From: an uncultured Lysobacteraceae bacterium
Lineage (GTDB): Bacteria > Pseudomonadota > Gammaproteobacteria > Xanthomonadales > Rhodanobacteraceae
Direction: 5' to 3'
NCBI GenBank assembly: GCA_946482585.1
Contig: CAMLSI010000303.1
Coordinates: forward strand, 1 to 6,647
DNA: 6,647 nucleotides
Shown here: in pieces, positions 4,951-6,647 of the stretch
How the letters are laid out: each line of letters opens with the position of its first letter
Numbering within the stretch: position 1 is the first letter of the stretch
Program-made: the position numbers and the translations under genes
The notes under the pieces: model-generated
What the model saw: the letters and a program-made list of their open reading frames with translations, nothing else
Told to the model about the DNA's origin: nothing
Databases searched by the model: none

Positions 4951-6633
4951 ATGTTTGCTCGAATATCCGCAACGCTGTTGATGGTGGCGGCGGCGTTGCA
5001 AGTACCGGCAGTGTGCGCGGAAGGCCTGCCGGATCCGGCCGGCAGCACGCCGCAACAGCTCATCACCTCACCGCTGGGCCACAACCTCGAAGAAGTACAG
5101 GATTGGTCGACGAGCTACAACTTCGTCGACGTGATGAAGCAGTCCCGCAGCTGGATCACACAGAACGCGGCCGCGGGTATCTTCGACACGGAAGATGCCG
5201 CCTGTCTCGATCTGGATGCACACGGCAACGTGCGCTCGCTGACGCCGCAGACCGGCCGCCCGGGCTGTACGTCGCCGAACTACGATTCGGTCGCGACCTT
5301 GTTCTTCTTCGGCGAATGGAAAGGCCACTATCCGGCCGGCCGCTATGTCGTCACCTACCAGGGCCGCGGCACACTGAAGTACTTCTTCGCGGCCAAGAAG
5401 GCGAGCTCCATGCCGAATCGCGATGAGGTCGATGTCGACCCGACGCAGGGCGGCTGGATGATGCGCATCGAAAGCATCGATGCGACGGATCCCATCCGCG
5501 ACATCCGTGTCTACATGCCGGGCTACGAGAACAGCACGCTGACATTCCACCCGGACTTCCAGAAGCAGCTGCGGTCCGCGAAGGTGCTGCGCTTCATGGA
5601 CTGGATGAAGACCAACAATTCCACGCAGACGGAATTCGCCGATCGTCCGCTCGTGACGGATGTGCGCTGGACGGAACGCGGCGTGCCGCTGGAGACGATG
5701 ATCGAGCTCTCCAATCGCGAGCAGATCGCGCCATGGTTCAACATGCCGCACCAGGCGAGCGATGACTACGTGCGCCAGTTCGCCGCGATGGTCAACCGCG
5801 ATCTGCATGGCCCGATGAAAGTCTATGTGGAGTATTCGAACGAAGTGTGGAACGGCCAGTTCACGCAAGGCAGCTATGTCGAAGCCCGCGGTACGGACGA
5901 ATACGGTTCCGGCCAGGGCACGCCGTTCGATCGCCGCCTGAACTGGTACGGCCAGCGCTCGGCGCAGATCTGCGACATCTGGAAGCAGACCTTCGGATCG
6001 GATGCCGATCGCGTGGTCTGTGTACTCGGCGCGCAGGCAGCGAATGCCTACACGCAGACGCAGGCGGCAGACTGTCCGCTGTGGACAGCGGGACGCCCCT
6101 GCTCCGGCCACCAGTTGGACGCCGTCGCGATTGCGCCCTACTTCGGCGGGTATCTCGGCAAACCGGCCAATGCCGCCGTTGTGAAAACATGGGACCTCGA
6201 CACGTTGTTCGCCGAAATCAACCGCGGCGGGCAGCTTCCCGGCGGTCCGGCAGGCGGCGCCCTGGCGCAGGCGAAGGCCTGGATAGGCCCGCATCGCATC
6301 GCCGCCACGGACCGCGGCCTGCAGCTGATCGCCTACGAAGGTGGCCAGCATCTGGTCGGCTTTCATGGCGCGGAAAACATCGCCGCGCTCACGAAACTGT
6401 TCACGAGCGCGAACCGCGATCCGCGCATGACCGACGTGTACACGCGCTACCTGCGCAACTGGCGCGACAAAGGCGGCCAGACGTTCGTCCACTTCAATGC
6501 GTCCGGCCACTACAGCAAGTACGGCAGTTGGGGCGCCGTGGAATATCTCGACGAACCGTTCCCGACCGCCAAGGAAACGGCTCTGTTGGACTTTGCGCTG
6601 GCAGGTTGCTGGTGGCCGGGATGCGCCGACTGA
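4951..6633 (+). CDS. Secreted glycoside-hydrolase-like (cellulose-binding-annotated type) protein
   Basis: A 560-residue exported protein. The signal peptide is MFARISATLLMVAAALQVPA, with probable cleavage after VCA23. The N-terminal part (about 24-200) is probably a beta-rich accessory region, including GRYVVTYQGRGTLKYFF and the conserved-looking DPIRDIRVYMPGYE. The second part has the order of a TIM-barrel glycosidase: LRFMDWMKTNNS (213-224), IAPWFNMPHQ (259-268), VYVEYSNEVWN with Glu298 following Asn297, VAIAPYFGGYLG (392-403), LIAYEGGQH with Glu463, then TFVHFNASGHYSKYGSWGAVEYLDEP. The Asn-Glu pair and the later Glu at a strand end match the acid/base and nucleophile of clan GH-A retaining enzymes (inference from motif order). 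Similar proteins with SNEVWN are often annotated as cellulose-binding (from memory), without firm biochemistry. Substrate unknown; a polysaccharide outside the cell is likely. The C-terminus is CWWPGCAD, whose two Cys may pair. The ribosome site is strong and the gene has its own leader. Confidence 0.8.
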   Translation: MFARISATLLMVAAALQVPAVCAEGLPDPAGSTPQQLITSPLGHNLEEVQDWSTSYNFVDVMKQSRSWITQNAAAGIFDTEDAACLDLDAHGNVRSLTPQTGRPGCTSPNYDSVATLFFFGEWKGHYPAGRYVVTYQGRGTLKYFFAAKKASSMPNRDEVDVDPTQGGWMMRIESIDATDPIRDIRVYMPGYENSTLTFHPDFQKQLRSAKVLRFMDWMKTNNSTQTEFADRPLVTDVRWTERGVPLETMIELSNREQIAPWFNMPHQASDDYVRQFAAMVNRDLHGPMKVYVEYSNEVWNGQFTQGSYVEARGTDEYGSGQGTPFDRRLNWYGQRSAQICDIWKQTFGSDADRVVCVLGAQAANAYTQTQAADCPLWTAGRPCSGHQLDAVAIAPYFGGYLGKPANAAVVKTWDLDTLFAEINRGGQLPGGPAGGALAQAKAWIGPHRIAATDRGLQLIAYEGGQHLVGFHGAENIAALTKLFTSANRDPRMTDVYTRYLRNWRDKGGQTFVHFNASGHYSKYGSWGAVEYLDEPFPTAKETALLDFALAGCWWPGCAD

Positions 6634-6647
6634 TGCGGGCGAGCTAG

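Noticed and set aside
5068..6510. 480-codon open frame on the minus strand opposite the glycosidase-like gene
   Set aside because: Antisense shadow with biased composition (Arg, Ala, Val, His) and no signal peptide or motif; the plus-strand gene has a strong ribosome site and signal peptide.
5847..6647. 266-codon plus-strand frame overlapping the end of the last gene and ending at the window edge
   Set aside because: Arg-rich out-of-frame shadow of the 4951-6633 gene; no ribosome site or domain.

Overview
The window is GC-rich bacterial DNA (strong G/C preference at third codon positions, sparse promoters, many long antisense shadow frames). Gene content and codon style fit a proteobacterium, and my best guess is the Lysobacterales/Xanthomonadales type of gammaproteobacterium. 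That placement is an inference from style and gene families; no rRNA or marker gene is present to confirm it.

Layout: (1) 1-344, leader without a supported gene. (2) 345-1628 (+), a secreted chymotrypsin-fold (S1) serine protease made as a pre-pro-enzyme with an intact His/Asp/Ser triad, closed by a strong hairpin terminator at 1638-1670. (3) 1818-3242 (+), a secreted protein built from delta-60-type beta repeats. (4) 3243-3466, a convergent gap with several stem-loops and a first pair of GTGGGTGTCC-core repeats. (5) 3467-3796 (-), a 109-residue DHCW-type cupin that appears to start at TTG. (6) 3797-4198, a non-coding or decayed stretch: a possible gene remnant on the minus strand, a short direct-repeat block and a tandem array of the same GTGGGTGTCC repeat. 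(7) 4199-4462 (-), a small three-helix membrane protein of unknown function. (8) 4463-4950, a divergent intergenic region. (9) 4951-6633 (+), a 560-residue secreted protein with two glutamates placed as in retaining (clan GH-A-like) glycoside hydrolases.

Three of the five confident genes carry clean signal peptides and act outside the cytoplasm: a protease, a repeat protein and a probable carbohydrate-active protein. They look like independent transcription units, since each has its own leader and the protease is insulated by a terminator, so I do not claim a dedicated pathway or operon.

The least explained feature is an intergenic repeat family with core AGTGGGTGTCC. It occurs in both orientations on either side of the cupin (3374-3424 and 4020-4181), forming inverted pairs and a 47-bp-period tandem array, and resembles REP/BIME-type palindromic elements. 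I saw no convincing new defence or mobile system with its own enzymes.
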